NCBI RefSeq assembly: GCF_041146795.1
Contig: NC_135173.1
Span: 57,278,865-57,342,864 of the forward strand
Direction: 5' to 3'
DNA from: Maylandia zebra
Taxonomy: Eukaryota; Chordata; Actinopteri; Cichliformes; Cichlidae
DNA length: 64,000 nt
The number at the start of each line of letters is the position of its first letter. Positions within the stretch are counted from its first letter, which is position 1. Below are positions 1-49,742 of this stretch, in pieces. Both the position numbers and the translations under genes were made by a program. The notes under the pieces are model-generated. The model saw nothing but the letters and a program-made list of their open reading frames with translations, ran no database searches and was not told the origin of the DNA.

Positions 1-1113
1 AGATCTAAGCTAAAATCTAAGCTTTGGAAGGTTTGGAAATGAGGGTTGGCTCAAGATTTTTGTACCTGTATTGTATAATGAAATGTACAGAGGCTACTTA
101 GTTTAGCTTAACATAAAGAATGTAAGCTGTCAGATGACACAAAGATTCAAATAACTGAATATGTATTCATTTCTACTCCTTGGTGCATTTTGGAATTTCT
201 TTGTACCGCAACAGGCTATTTAATACCTACTTGGTTCAGCCACAATTAAATAGCAAAAGTGCAGATTGTTACAGGCTGTAGTGTTCATAACAGTAAATGT
301 CATTCATTATAGGGCTTATGTCTAACACATTAATGTAAGGGAGAAACATTGTGATATGTTTTACTCAATTATATGTCATATTTAAAAATACATTCTTTTA
401 AAAGTACAAATAAACTGATATTCAGTAAACCTTTACTTCTTAAGGCCAATAAAATAACCCATTTGATGTTCAGCATGACTATATTTTCTATTATCCCCAA
501 GATAACGTCCATAATATACTTAACATTTATTCAGTCATGAAAATAAATACATTTGCCAAACAGGGGTAAATTGCAATAGCTGTAGTTGTAATAACCATTC
601 TGTGGTGTCTATAACAGGAAGAAAATTCAGCGGTTCCCTTTAAAGCGCCATATCTTGAATATGAAGATTTCATACATTTCGACACCGTATTTAACAAGAT
701 GATAAAGTTGCAGAAATCGTCATAAACAGCAGCTTTTAGCTGTTTGACTGTGGCTGCTCCATCACTTTTTTCAGTCTTTATGCTAAGCTAAGCTAGCTGC
801 TTGTTTTAGGTTCATGTCATGTCATGGTGACATATCTTACAGATTCTGTCTAATTGATTTCTGACCCAAGTAGGCTAAGTAACCGTAGGCTCCCTAATTA
901 ATTAGGTAAGTATGAAAAAGGAAAATGAGGCTATACATTAATAATTAAATTAATGTGTTTCCCTTACTTATGTGACTGTAAAGTAAATGTCTTTGCATTT
1001 TGGACAAACCAAGCAAATGATTACATATGAGCAGGCACTACTAATCTCCTCTCTCATGCCCCCTGTCTCCTCTTTGCCCCATAGCCTCCTCATGACTCTG
1101 CTTTCTGCTGTAG
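1..1113. other. clip1 intron sequence before the first visible exon
   Basis: AT-rich sequence with no coding frame, RNA gene or clear repeat that I can support. It ends in a polypyrimidine-rich acceptor just before 1114. Confidence 0.7.
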
Positions 1114-32527
<31,414 letters not shown>

Positions 32528-33110
32528 AGGCTCCAGGTGTTTTATTCTCCTTCCCCTTCCTTTTGCTTCCTCGCCTTAAAAAGTTCAGTTACCACCGTTT
32601 CCTCTCCTGTTCTTTTTTCCCCACAGTCCAACCCAACATGTCTGAATATAGCCGCTGCAAATTTTTCCATAATGTATTTTTATACCGTATTTATGCATAT
32701 CAGAAGTAGCCACTGTCCTGGTCTGAATCCTTTACTCTGCAGCTCCATTCTGTGTCATGAAGAATGCTCGTCCAAATACTGTATGCTGCTTTGGTGCAAT
32801 ATTGATGTTAATAACAAAAGGAATCCGTCCTCTGCACTTGTCATTTTTAATGTTTGTTTTGCATTTCAGTTTCTCTAAAATAACTTCGGCTGAATTTGTT
32901 GATGGTCAGCAAAGGGAAGCACAGTTGAATGAAGGGAAGATGAAGCACCTCTCCACTCTGTTTCACATAGCTCAGTGTGATGCTAGAAACCAATCACACT
33001 GATGCTGCCATAACTTTTTTTTATGTTTTAATGCAATATTTTGTGAAGCCCTTTTAATAAAAAAGGGAAAAATATTTTTGGGAAAAAGTAATTATAATAA
33101 TAAAACTGAA
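32528..33110 (+). other. clip1: clip1 3' UTR, proximal form
   Basis: Sequence after the clip1 stop holds AATAAA at 33056-33061 and again at 33099-33104, so cleavage near 33075-33125 is likely. Further AATAAA copies downstream (for example about 34918-34923) would allow a longer UTR. UTR extent is inferred from signals only. Confidence 0.5.
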
Positions 33111-33125
33111 AAAGTTGTAATGTTT

Positions 33126-36100
33126 TGGTGGACATATAGGTGAAACAAGAAAAAAAAAAATCCATGCACATCCTCACCACTATATGGGGCAGGTGCTGAA
33201 GAAATGCATAAATACAAAAAATGAATTAACAGCTGGCGTACTGCAGAACGCCAGCTTTATTTATTTATTGCATATTAATAGTGTGTAGCATACATGCTCT
33301 TCATCACACAGTGAAACAGTTCAGTGCCATCTTAAATCACCTGTGATTATACTGCCATCAGGTTACTTTGCCATCAGCAAGTATAAGCAAACTTTTAACG
33401 GGGCTCTCTTCATAATTAGATCCAATAAATATGATTAATATTAAATGGCCCAAAGCTCAAAGCACAACAACACATGAATCCTTGAAGAATACACAGAGAT
33501 TTCAAAATGATCTAACATGGTAATGCAAGGAATTGTGAAAAAGTAAGAATGTCCATTTCTGAAGTGTGTATGAGCTGGATTCATGTTTTTTCTTTTTTTC
33601 AATATTAAATCTTTGCCGTTAAGTTGCATATCATTCCTACTTTGACAAGGAAAAGCAGACAAATTTTCCTCAACACTTTGTTTCAAGTGCATATATTAAA
33701 ATAGACATTTGGAATATTATTACTAAATTCTTATAATGGTAATTATCATAGTTAGTATTCTAAAAATACTGCATCACTGTAAAAAAATTTTTGTTCTCAG
33801 AATATTACAACTTTTTCAATAAATCATTTGGCTTTATTATTTAAAATGTTATACAGACATTTTTAATGAGGGGATTTCTTTTTTCTTAAATAATTTATTT
33901 TCATAATATTGCGTGTATTTTCAAAATGTTATGGCACGTTGTTTTCTTAGACTGTTGCATTTACTTTAGCAAATTAATATTATATTATAATAGTAAGATA
34001 TTTTTTCTTAACTTTATTCTCATATTCTCACACGACCCCTTATTCTCAAAACATGATCACTTTATCATAAAATATTATGATAAAAGTGATCATAAAATAA
34101 TATTATTTCTTGTAATATTTCATATTTTTTCTTAAATTTGTCACAGATTTCCAATTAAAATAGTTCATTTTAATATTTAAAATAATTTTGACTTAATTTG
34201 TTTAAACAGATTTAGCAACCTAAGTTCTAGTAGTAACCTAAATGCTGACAATGTAAATATTTTCTGATATGGATATAGTTCAATCTTGACCTTGGAAATG
34301 GTACTTTCCAAAAAATAATAATTTCAGGCCCTTTTTTCAAAGCATGGGTTTACCTTCACACGTACTTTTTTCAGTATAAAGTTTCATTGCTTAACTAAAT
34401 AACACAATTCTGTCTGTTTAGTAACTGCTGAGATTTTCATTATAATCTCACATTGTTCTTATTTCTAAGAGATTTTTAAGGACCATTTCCTGAGATGCCT
34501 AAAAGTTTACAATTTAAAAGTTGCCTGCAATATTGTGACGAATGGGGAACTTAATCAAAAGCTACTAAACAGATCTCATGGTTGGGTTTCAACAGCTTTT
34601 TCAACATCAGGAATAAACACATTTTCCTGTTTAGTCTCCCACAGGTTGATATGTTTCAAACGATGCAGTAGAAAGTTACTGAAGGTTAATAATGAAGTTG
34701 CATTTTGTTATTTATTGTATGATCTTTTATTAGCCAGTGACACCCTTAAGGGAAAATAAGCTAGCACTGATTGAAGGTGTATAGTCAGTGCTAGGACTAC
34801 TGTAGTATAGGTGGGCTTTTGAAATGCATCTGCCTAATGTTACAGGAAACTGCCCAAATGAAACTCCAGAAGCCTCTACTAACTTTGATAGCTTTGCACT
34901 ATCCACTTTAAAGATTCAATAAATGTACGTTTTCTTCTCAAAGTATTTAAAAGCTATTTTTTCAAGGAGGACGGTGCCGATCATTGAGCACTAACTTTCA
35001 TGCCGACCTCTTTAAAGGTACTTTTTGCAATCTTCCTCTCCGGCATTTAAGGAAAACTTGCAGCGCCAAGGTGCAGGGTTTGATCAGCAGGTGTGTTGAA
35101 AATAAGAATGTGCTCGTAGTTATTTGCTTGGTTAAATGTAGGTTACACTGGGTACCCCTACAAATAGCATTTTTAAGCAGGGGACCAGGGATTTGAGTCT
35201 GCTTTCCTGTCTATTCTCTATACTGTACTAATAGGCTGAAAATGCCCAAAATAGAGTTGTACGTTACACTGACTTGCTACACCACCTTGTTGTGGAAATT
35301 GGTATTACACATAGTGTAGTCCAGCCCTGCTTAAACTTTAGTTCTCTCTTTTTCTCTATTTTGTGAAGAATGATTTCAAAAAAGGAATTTGCAACAAGTA
35401 CCTTTAAAGCAAAAGTTTGACATTTTAGTAATTCTGCTTTTTCGCTTTGAGAGTTTAATGACACTGACTACTAAAGTCTATTCCAGTTGTATTGTGACTG
35501 TTAAAAGTCACAATACAACTGGACTTTACTTTGTCAAATGAACATACATCATTATTTAAAGTTACCTTATGAAAGCCACCTTATTATACACTAAAAACAT
35601 TTACTGTGAACATAGTTACCACACAGCATGTGTAACTCCTGTATAACCTGGTTTCTTACAAAATAATGATAACCTCAAAATACATTATTAAAGCACACGT
35701 TAGCACATATATAGAAATTAAAGGTAATCCTAACATCTGGTGGATTTTGTAATTATAAGCACAATAAACAAAGAAACAGCAGTGATATGGTACTGAATGG
35801 ATTTCAATGGATTTCTAAAGTGCAGTCAGCTTAAAGCTACACCAGGTTAGCTTAGCACATATTGAAGAAATATTGGGAAGCATTATAAATAATGTGTTGA
35901 AAATAAAACAAATTGCCTTTTTTTTTCTTTTTCTTTTTCTTTTTTTTACATTTTTGTACTATTTAAAGCAACATGATCATATAACTGTTTGTGAGCTTTA
36001 GAGGTGCTACTACAAGAATATTAGCTGTCAGAAAGCGACTAAGTGAATTACCTTAATTGCCAAACTATTTCTTTAAATTAACCCTGTATAGCAGTTTTTA

Positions 36101-37489
36101 TTTGATATATCTTATACTAAAGCACAATTTTGGATCATATTGAATCTTCCAGTGTAACAGTGTATAATACATGACTAACCACTGACCCTAGTTTTTGTAA
36201 ATACTAATCAGAAGTTTCCTTCTGCTAAATGTGTACAAAGTGCCATGGAACAAAAAGATAGCTTTTATGTGTACATCTTATTTTTTTGCCCTGTTGACAA
36301 GGCTGACATTCTATAAGGAGGTTTTCACTCAAGGGGAAAATTATTTGTATAGACTTTAAAACATTGTTATAAGTGATGCGTCTAATTATTGGTGTAATGT
36401 TTTATATGTAACAATTTCAGGCACCATCTATAAATGGTTTCAAACCATTTTACAGATGTTAATGTGGTGGAAAATGTCACTGTTTTCTATGTGCTGTATA
36501 CTCCTGAACAGAACAATACAAATGCTAAGAAAAGAAAAGCTGCTCTCGTCCTTTCTTTCCTCTTTACCGGTCAGCCACTGCTCGTCCCAGATGCACTTTT
36601 TTCACATTTCAATAGTTGTCTGACAAGAAAAATAAGGAAAGTATATACATAAAAACATCTCCATTGTGAAATTGATATACTTATTTTCCTGTTGTTTTGG
36701 TTACATTAATAGAAATATAAATCAACCAGGGCTTCAGTACCTCAGATATTGTGGGAGTGCATGAAAAAAGGAGAAATTTGGAACTTGGCAGTGTAATTCA
36801 CACATGAAAAAGACGTGGCAATCATGTAAAGTAAAACCGCTAAAACCACTCTAAAACGTGCATGTAACTTTTGGCTAAAAGAAATTCAGGCAGTGTGTAC
36901 GTGCATTAAACCTACATTCTATCTGAAGACCACCAGATGGTGGTAATTGTGGTTGCATAAATGTTTTGCTAACGGCTGAAGTTTGGTTTTTCTCTTTCTT
37001 GTTTGATAACCCAGTTTTGCTTTCTTGATTATAGATATGACTCAGTCTTCATTAGCAGTCAACTTAATAAAATTAATTAGCTGTACTGTAAGAGTTGAGC
37101 ACTGTTCTGTAAGAACTGAATGGACTAAAGCATTTGTCAAAGTGGCATCTAAGCCTCCACTATTTTTTTTAATTATTCAGGTAACTTAATGATTACATTA
37201 AGTAGAAGTAAAAATTGTGAATGGAAAACTGTTCATTTGAGGCTTCCAAGGGCCCCTCCTGGTATTGGGGCCTTGGGCAGTCAGTCCTACTATTAATATT
37301 TTCATGTCTTTGTTCCACTGTAACAAAGGTATGAAAAAAAAGTGTGTCTGAATATGTAGCTTTCACATACTGGCAAAAGCAAGCTGAAACAAGCCACTCA
37401 AAAGCAAAAAGCATACTTTGATAAGGCTGCTATTTCAGATGTCCTCATGATTCGTGCCCTTTTTCTTCTCAACAAACACTGAACATCAA
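33126..37489. other. Gene-free interval between the 3' ends of clip1 and bcl7a
   Basis: AT-rich, no supported coding frame. Parts may be long 3' UTR of clip1. Contains one strong hairpin (35483-35522). Nothing else is recognised. Confidence 0.6.
35483..35522. repeat. Perfect 17-bp hairpin with 6-nt loop
   Basis: Arms ccagttgtattgtgact (35483-35499) and agtcacaatacaactgg (35506-35522) pair perfectly around gttaaa. It is not GC-rich and has no T tract, so it is not a terminator-type element. Confidence 0.9.
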
Positions 37490-40237
37490 CACCCAGAAAA
37501 TTTTGTGACTTTTATTAAGAAAACAAAACCATTGGACATGATAAAAACCAAGCACTACTGATGGAATAAATAAGTCAAACCAAACCATAAATCTGTACAA
37601 GATCTAAAGAAAAACAATATGGTCCCAAGAAAAAAAAAAACCCCAAAACATACAAGATCTTATATCTCACAGCTCTTTTTTTCCATTTTTCTTTTTTTAC
37701 AGTTATGAGCAAACTATAAGCAATTGGCTCGATCAGATGAAAGCTACAACATAAGTGAGATTTTTTTTCTTAAACTGAGTGTACATAATGCTGTTTATAA
37801 CTGTTAATGTCAATACAATAGCATTTTAAGTTCCAGCGCTGCTGGACTGGGAATGAGGTATATGCTAATCCGTCCTCTATACCAAGACATTTTTTTTTAA
37901 ATTTCTTTTCTCTCCATCCATGTGAATGCTGATTTGCTGAAATCTGATCAAGTAATTCTGCATCATAAAGCCCCTGTTATGTTATGAAATCATTGATTTG
38001 TGGTGAGTCAATTCATTTCAATCCAAATTGACAAGGAAATCTCAATTAATGAAAGTAAATCTTAGATGTGTGAGGTTGTACATTAGAGGTCACAGGCCTG
38101 AATCCACACAACAAAGTTCAAGTAAATTGCACAACTTTGCACAAAACCAAGAGCTTGATGCCACATGTGTATGGATTCAGCCAACAGACAGCACCTTGAA
38201 GGAGGATTAGAACCAATGTTTGAGCTAAAAGACTTTAGTAGGTCATAGAGAAGTAGTGATACACAGAAGACTTACACAGAGGAGAAGTGATTAAATGGTG
38301 GAGCAGGTGGGAAAACCGGTCCAGGAAATTGGTCAATTTCTACTTAAAGGTGCTAAAAGAAAAACAAACAAACACCTGAAGTAGACAAAGACCAACAACT
38401 GGTGTTCTGACTGAAGTTTACAAATTGCAACATTTTCACAAGACAAAACTAAATTAACTTCTGGGTAGTGTTCAAATTCCAGTCTCCAACTGTGTAAAGG
38501 AATAACACGCCAATTTGCTTCCTTGCAGAGAGTTTTATGATAATGCGATATAACGCGATTACATGGCAGGAGACAGTTAGACACTTTCTTATGTGCCAAG
38601 AAGTAATGAGGGACTTCGTCTCTTTCTTCGTCTCATTCTAGTATAAAAGTAAAAATAATAATTGTAAATAAATAATAAATAGCATGTTAACATGTAAGCT
38701 AGTTTCACCTACTAACATCTCCAAAGCTTTTGGACAAAAACAACAACAAAAAAAAAACAAATCTAAAACTTAAGTCGTGTCATTCACAGGGAGTTATGCG
38801 CCAGACTGTCTTTGACAGAAGCTGTGACCCCCTAGAGAAAAATTCACAAAAGTAAAATAACCAAAATCAAATACTATTTCTGCTAGGCTAGCTTCTCCCT
38901 CTGCCACTTCCTGTCCCGTCCTACTTTGGGCGACACCCATCAAGGAAATTTAACCTGGTGGATTTGTGTGTTGCTGCAACATTACAGGTGTTCCTAGTTC
39001 TTATTTGACTGATTTTAGACCAACCCAGGCCAGCCATTTCCCTTTTCCAGCTTTTATACCAAGCTAAGCTAACTAATGCCTGGCTGTGACAATGCCATAT
39101 TTTTTGTTTGACTCTCTGCAAGAAAGCAAATATTTCCCAAAATGTTCATCTATTCTTTTTAAATGAAAAACAGTTGTAGGTAAAAAATAAATATCGGCTA
39201 AAACTATTTAGTGATAATTGTAAGGCAAAAAACAAAACAAAACATGGCACCAAAATTGTAATTCAAAACCTGCTTGACCTAAAACGTGTATTTAATCATA
39301 GCAACTCAAGGCACACCTCCAGGACCTACGCTAGCTATGCCTGTTTTTACTACTTAACCAAGAGTGTATCTCAACCAGTACCGTTGTCATATTCTTCCTC
39401 TACGAACCATAAACAAACTCTCTTTGAAAGCAAAAAAAACAAAAACATATGTCAATGGTGAACTTTTCATGGATAGAGAAAAAAGACATCCACTACAGCA
39501 GCAAATCTATCTGTGATCGATTGTGACATACCATAACAGTGCATTGACCCTCCTGAGAAAAAAACCCTAAACACTTCCTAAACAAATATAGAACATTAGT
39601 CTAACAGGAGGCGCATCGGGAGGATTGAAGTGACGTGGTCCTAGGGTGGAGGTTCCCCCCGCAGCCGCTGATCTGAGACCAGGCTAGCCTCTTCAGTTAT
39701 CCTGAGCTAAACCCTTAGCAGTGAAACGTTTAAAAAATGGTCTCAGAGCAGTGTCTGCGATTGACCTCATCCTAATCCCAGTGTTAACTCTTTTAGTCAC
39801 AGAAGCAGGTCAGTGTTTGTCATCTGGCCTGGTGGTGGCTTGGCTGACAGCGCTGCCCCTGTTCACAGAGGGGGTTGCAGCCCAGGTTCGGCGTGTCTCT
39901 TGGCATTAGTGAAAAGTGTGGAGGACTGGAAGGAAGCACGGAGGGGGACCAGTGAACAGAGGTAATATCCATTCTCCCTCTGTGACAGGGGAGTGTCAGG
40001 GGCAAAGATGACAAACTGGAGGGGAAGCAGCCATTAGGGTGAAAGTGAGAGAGGAAGGGTGGGAGACGTCCATTATCCCTTTTAGTTTAGGTAGAGAGGA
40101 GAAGGTGAGGGAAGAAAAACAGGAGTGAGAGGAGAGCCAGTATGTCCATTAGCCCTAAATTATCTAGAGTTAATGGAGGAAGGACAAAGGGAAAGAGACA
40201 GGAGGCTGAAGAAGAGTAATGACTCAGCCCCAAACAT
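37490..40237 (-). other. bcl7a: bcl7a 3' UTR (inferred)
   Basis: Downstream of the bcl7a stop on the minus strand, an AATAAA occurs at 37511-37516 (tttatt on the plus strand). A UTR of about 2.7 kb would end near 37490. The extent is inferred from this signal; nearer sites could be used. Confidence 0.5.
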
Positions 40238-46420
<6,183 letters not shown>

Positions 46421-46879
46421 GAGAGTGTGCGAGGAAAGGACGAAGAAGATTTCATATTTTTACTCTGTTTGATTCATTATTGTTTTTTAGTACTTTGCAT
46501 AGACTGGCCTCGAGTAAGAGTATAAATGTCCCCCACGTCTTAACACAAGACTGAAAAACAACAGCAAAATTACACCACTTTCATTCTGGCAGGTTCTGTC
46601 CCATGTCTCTATTTGTCACTGTGCATCTCCTTCAAACATCTGACATTTCTTTGGAGTCATTATGTGTCTTTTGGCCTTGTTTTGTATCCGTCAGTCATTT
46701 TGAGCATGTCTCAGGAGCTTTGTGTTCTTTTCTGCTTGCCTCATGTTGTCATTTTGTGTCTTCTGTTCTGTCCTTGGTTTCATCTCTTTCTGTCACAGAT
46801 TTTAAATCTCTTTATAGTTATATTGTGTCTCTGTGGAGTCTATTTGGATTTGTTTTGCATGTCTTTGATGTCACTTAAT

Positions 46880-47006
46880 CATGACATCAACAACCCCTCT
46901 CACACACTCTTCACACTCCTGCCATCTGGAAAAAGGTGTACTGTGTACTGTGTACTAACTGTATATGGTTGAAGTGACAATAAAGCTGACTTGACTTGAC
47001 TTGACG
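46880..47006 (+). mobile_element. CR1/Rex-like LINE 3' end
   Basis: A decayed frame NPSHTLFTLLPSGKRC resembles the HPFFTLLPSGRRYR end of CR1/Rex-like LINE proteins. It is followed by gacaataaagctgacttgac and further CTTGA repeats. Confidence 0.65.
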
Positions 47007-48290
47007 ACAGCAGAAGACCACACCAGGTGCAACTCCTGTCAGCTAAGAACAGGAAACTCAAATTGCTGATGAATGTTTCCAGCACTTTGTTGAGTCTATA
47101 ACACACAGAATTAAAGCCTGTTCTGAAGACAAAAGGCAGTCCAAGCTGAGATTAGTAAGATGCAACTAATAAAGTGGCCGTTGGATCTATATGTATAGTA
47201 TATGCATGTAATTACCCGTGCCAAAAGGACAAAGGACTGTATGTATTTCTGTGTGTTTCAACTAAACTTCTTCTTAGAACGTGCTTTCACCCGAAGGACA
47301 ATTTCACTGCTAACACCAAGAGTGTGTGACTGTATTTGCTCATTTTTACATATTTGAAAACAATTTGAAATAACTTGATTGTAAACACTAATGCAGTGCT
47401 GGACAGTATTCAGGAAAGTGACAGACCTAAGGTTCTGACTAAGAAACATAAACTGTTTTCATAAGTTGTAAAATGTCATTGTGAGAAGTGCATCAACACC
47501 ATAACAAATATCTCTAGAAGTGTATGTAGTTTAGTATGTGTAGAAATAATAGCAGTGTGTATAAAAATACTCAGACAGGCTACCTCTATCACATCCTATC
47601 CCTGGCATCCTCTCCAGTCACACCAGGCCTCAGCATGTCTTCTTTCTGTGCGACTCTGTGCGATCTTTCTCTATTACTCCTGCCTGGCAGCTCCATATTT
47701 AACGTTCTTTGTCTAATATATACATTATGCCCTATTTACACACTTCCAAACCACCCCAGGCTTTCCTCTTGAACTTTGTCTCCAAACTCCTGAGCTGTCC
47801 CTCTGATGTTCTCATTTCTAATCCTGCCCCTCTTAATCACACCAAACAGGGGTGAATCTTCAACTGTGTCGCCACTCTTTTCGTCACCTCTCTTGTGCAC
47901 TGCCCATTGTGATAGATGTTTAAAACCTGAGATTTTCTGGAATTAAAACACTTTAAACTTGTTCAGATTTTGTATAAAAATGTTTTGTATGTTTCCCAGC
48001 AAACTGTCTGTCATACCCACTGTCAGTAAATGTGCATTGTTTGTTTCTGGAATTAAATCTGGACAAACTCCCTTTTCACTGTCCTCACTGTCCTCATTTC
48101 CTCCTTACTAATCCTCTGGACTTCCTGATATAATTTTCCCATCCATCGCCCTCTCTATTATTATTTTTTCATTCATCAGCTCCTCAAAGTACTCCTTTTT
48201 ATCTTCTCACCATACTCTCATCACTTGTTAACACATCTTTCCTACTATGTGACAAATCACTGCTGCACATCCTTTCCAGCTCAGTCTCTC

Positions 48291-48344
48291 TCACAAGTTC
48301 CCTTATCCTCACAAGTTCCCTTATCCTCACAAGTTCCCTTATCC
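48291..48344. repeat. 18-bp tandem repeat, three exact copies
   Basis: tcacaagttcccttatcc repeats without change at 48291-48308, 48309-48326 and 48327-48344. Confidence 0.95.
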
Positions 48345-48346
48345 TT

Positions 48347-48388
48347 AGCTCATTGTGAGGCTGTTAGTGTCCAGCCTCACAATGAGCT
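48347..48388. repeat. Perfect 16-bp hairpin with 10-nt loop
   Basis: Arms agctcattgtgaggct (48347-48362) and agcctcacaatgagct (48373-48388) pair perfectly. The hairpin abuts the tandem array. Confidence 0.92.
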
Positions 48389-49742
48389 TTTAGCCTTTGC
48401 CTTTGACACATCTCTTTTTGCCATACACCTAGCCTCCCAGTACTCCTGTCTGTGTTCTTCATTTCCCTGACTATTCCACTTTTTCTTTAATAGTCTCTTC
48501 CTTCACATACTTCAGCTCCTCCACGAACTCTGTATAACATTCTTCCTTCTTTAACTTTTAGCATTTAATCTTTGGCTTTTCCTTCATGTGCTTACAAGCT
48601 ATTGGAATCAAGTTAGCCCACTAAAAATCATTATTGACATTAATTAGCAAGTTTAATTTAATTCATTAACATTTTAAAATATGTATTTTCTTGCTATGTG
48701 CGTTGGTGTTTACATTTTTAGTTCATATACTGTGGTACAGGTTAAAGGTTTGGGACCAGTTTAGCTATATTTGTGGCTGTGAAAGGTATCGAGATTAACT
48801 GGAAGCTGGATTATGGAACAATAAAGTATGTGTTGACACTTCACCCTGTGTAAGCAGTATACTTAATTTCATAAATGGCCCGTAATATTGCTGTGTAGTT
48901 CAATTAAGGTACATCATTATTATAAATGTCATTATATCATAACTGCTGGTATGAAGACATATTTCATAATAATTTCATAATAAACGTTGTTTTATGCTCT
49001 TGTACCTCTTTATACCCACTGTGCCCAGAGCACACTAAGAAACACTTATATGTCCTTTAAGTTACATTACAGAATGGAATAAGCAACTTATTAAATGTCT
49101 GTGCTGTACTGTTCATTAACATGGATGGACCTGACACCAATAAAAAGTTCAAATGGTTCCTCACCAGTTGTTTTGTCTCTGACTCTCGTATGGTCCGGTT
49201 GTCTCTCGTTATAGGTAAGTGAATATCTTTGAGGTTTTAATAGACAATTCTATCTCTCTGTTGTTGCTTTATGGTCATTTCACTCACTTTGTGGAGATTC
49301 TGCATTACTATGTTACTATTTTACAATCTTTGCTGTTATTTTGTGGTTTATAAAAACAAACAAACGAAAACAGAAAAAAAAACACATGAACGAATTAAAG
49401 TCACATTTCCAACTTCACGTGAACGGCACGGCGTCTGGGAGACGTTTTTGTCTACGTCATTACTCTGCGACACGTCAACCTGCCTTCTGCAGGATGAGCT
49501 AATGGTGTGTAAGTTGGAAATAGTGACAGGAGCAACTTTTAGACAGAGTTCAGCGGGGTTTTGCTGCCATTCAGAGTGGGGCTGACTTAAAACAATATTT
49601 CAAGCGCTGTGAATATTTTCGTTTGAAAGAAAGAGACAGTGAGCGGAGTCAGCCGCTCTGGCATGTGTTAGAAAGAGCGCACTGACTGAAACCTGTAGAA
49701 ATCTTCTGTGGTTATCTTTTAGGCGCTGTTGTTGCTTTCAGG

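Larger units (their letters stand above)
46421..49742. other. Spacer between divergent bcl7a and eif2b1
   Basis: Holds a LINE 3' fragment (46.88-47.01 kb), pyrimidine-rich sequence with an 18-bp tandem array and hairpin (48291-48388), and the eif2b1 upstream region. No gene is supported. Confidence 0.65.
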
